Shown here piece after piece: positions 63,690 to 64,000 of a DNA stretch of 64,000 nt. The first letter of the stretch is position 1, and each line of letters opens with the position of its first letter. Location: contig NZ_JACHNX010000003.1 in NCBI RefSeq assembly GCF_014199595.1, forward strand, positions 237,182-301,181, read 5' to 3'. Source of the DNA: Sphingomonas yabuuchiae (GTDB taxonomy: Bacteria > Pseudomonadota > Alphaproteobacteria > Sphingomonadales > Sphingomonadaceae). A program made the translations under genes and the position numbers. The notes below the pieces were generated by a model, which did not search any database, was not told the DNA's origin, and was given only the letters and a program-made list of their open reading frames with translations.

Positions 63690-63868
63690 GACCTCTCCTT
63701 ACGTCTTTGCCCGAGCTTATGCCCGAGTGGCGTGGGGGATGGCAATCGCGGGGATTTCCGTTTTCGTAAGGGGAAGGTGGGTGAACTAAGCTCCCCCTCC
63801 CGCAAGCGGGAGGGGGTTGGGGGGAGGGTTGGGAGTCTCACCGAGACCATCGCTGGTGGCCCGGGGCG

Positions 63869-64000
<132 letters not shown>

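Overview
The window is high-GC DNA from an alphaproteobacterium, most likely a Sphingomonas or close sphingomonad. Three things suggest this: the conserved core order tsaB-rimI-fur-plsC-miaB-phoH-ybeY-corC ... lnt-metK ... trmB, the cyoABCD-type quinol oxidase, and the many short GC-rich palindromic repeats between genes. No rRNA, tRNA, CRISPR array, transposase or prophage was recognised. The last ~130 bases are poly-C/poly-G and look like a low-quality contig end.

Layout. 1-8.3 kb: a 30-residue membrane peptide, typA, a secreted M16 protease, an aspartyl/asparaginyl hydroxylase-like protein and a chemoreceptor with a CtrA-like box upstream. 8.4-16.7 kb: a dense plus-strand housekeeping run (nfuA, a RutE-like nitroreductase, tsaB, rimI, fur-family regulator, plsC, miaB, phoH, ybeY, corC, a GNAT acetyltransferase). 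16.8-20.9 kb: an accessory block of secreted proteins, a sorbosone-dehydrogenase-like protein, a VOC protein and a PHA-system protein. It separates corC from lnt. 21-26.7 kb: lnt, metK (with a perfect palindromic operator candidate at its start) and trmB, with an acyltransferase-3 membrane protein and a formate/nitrite-type channel between metK and trmB. 26.8-37.1 kb: hypothetical proteins, an isoprenylcysteine-methyltransferase-like protein, gshA, rsmE, ppk2, two tandem glycosyltransferases and ubiA. 37.5-49.8 kb: mntH, then a complete glycogen operon glgP-glgB-glgC-glgA-pgm-glgX. 49.9-54.3 kb: cyoDCBA on the minus strand with an upstream membrane protein. 54.4-63.7 kb: a CitE-like lyase facing a minus-strand propionyl-CoA to succinyl-CoA cluster: pccB, mce, an enoyl-CoA hydratase, methylmalonyl-CoA mutase, bioB and pccA.

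How the genes work together. The pcc/mce/mutase cluster would carboxylate propionyl-CoA (biotin-dependent), epimerise it and isomerise it to succinyl-CoA (B12-dependent). The biotin synthase gene in the same run fits the carboxylase's cofactor need. The glycogen genes cover synthesis (pgm, glgC, glgA, glgB) and breakdown (glgP, glgX).

Most notable observation: a copy of the genome's own intergenic palindromic repeat lies in frame inside the methylmalonyl-CoA mutase gene (59114-59232). It adds about 40 residues to the linker between the catalytic and B12-binding domains without breaking the frame, much like the Rickettsia palindromic elements. Further copies and half-copies of the repeat, and two near-identical ~250-bp MITE-like elements, lie between genes elsewhere in the window.
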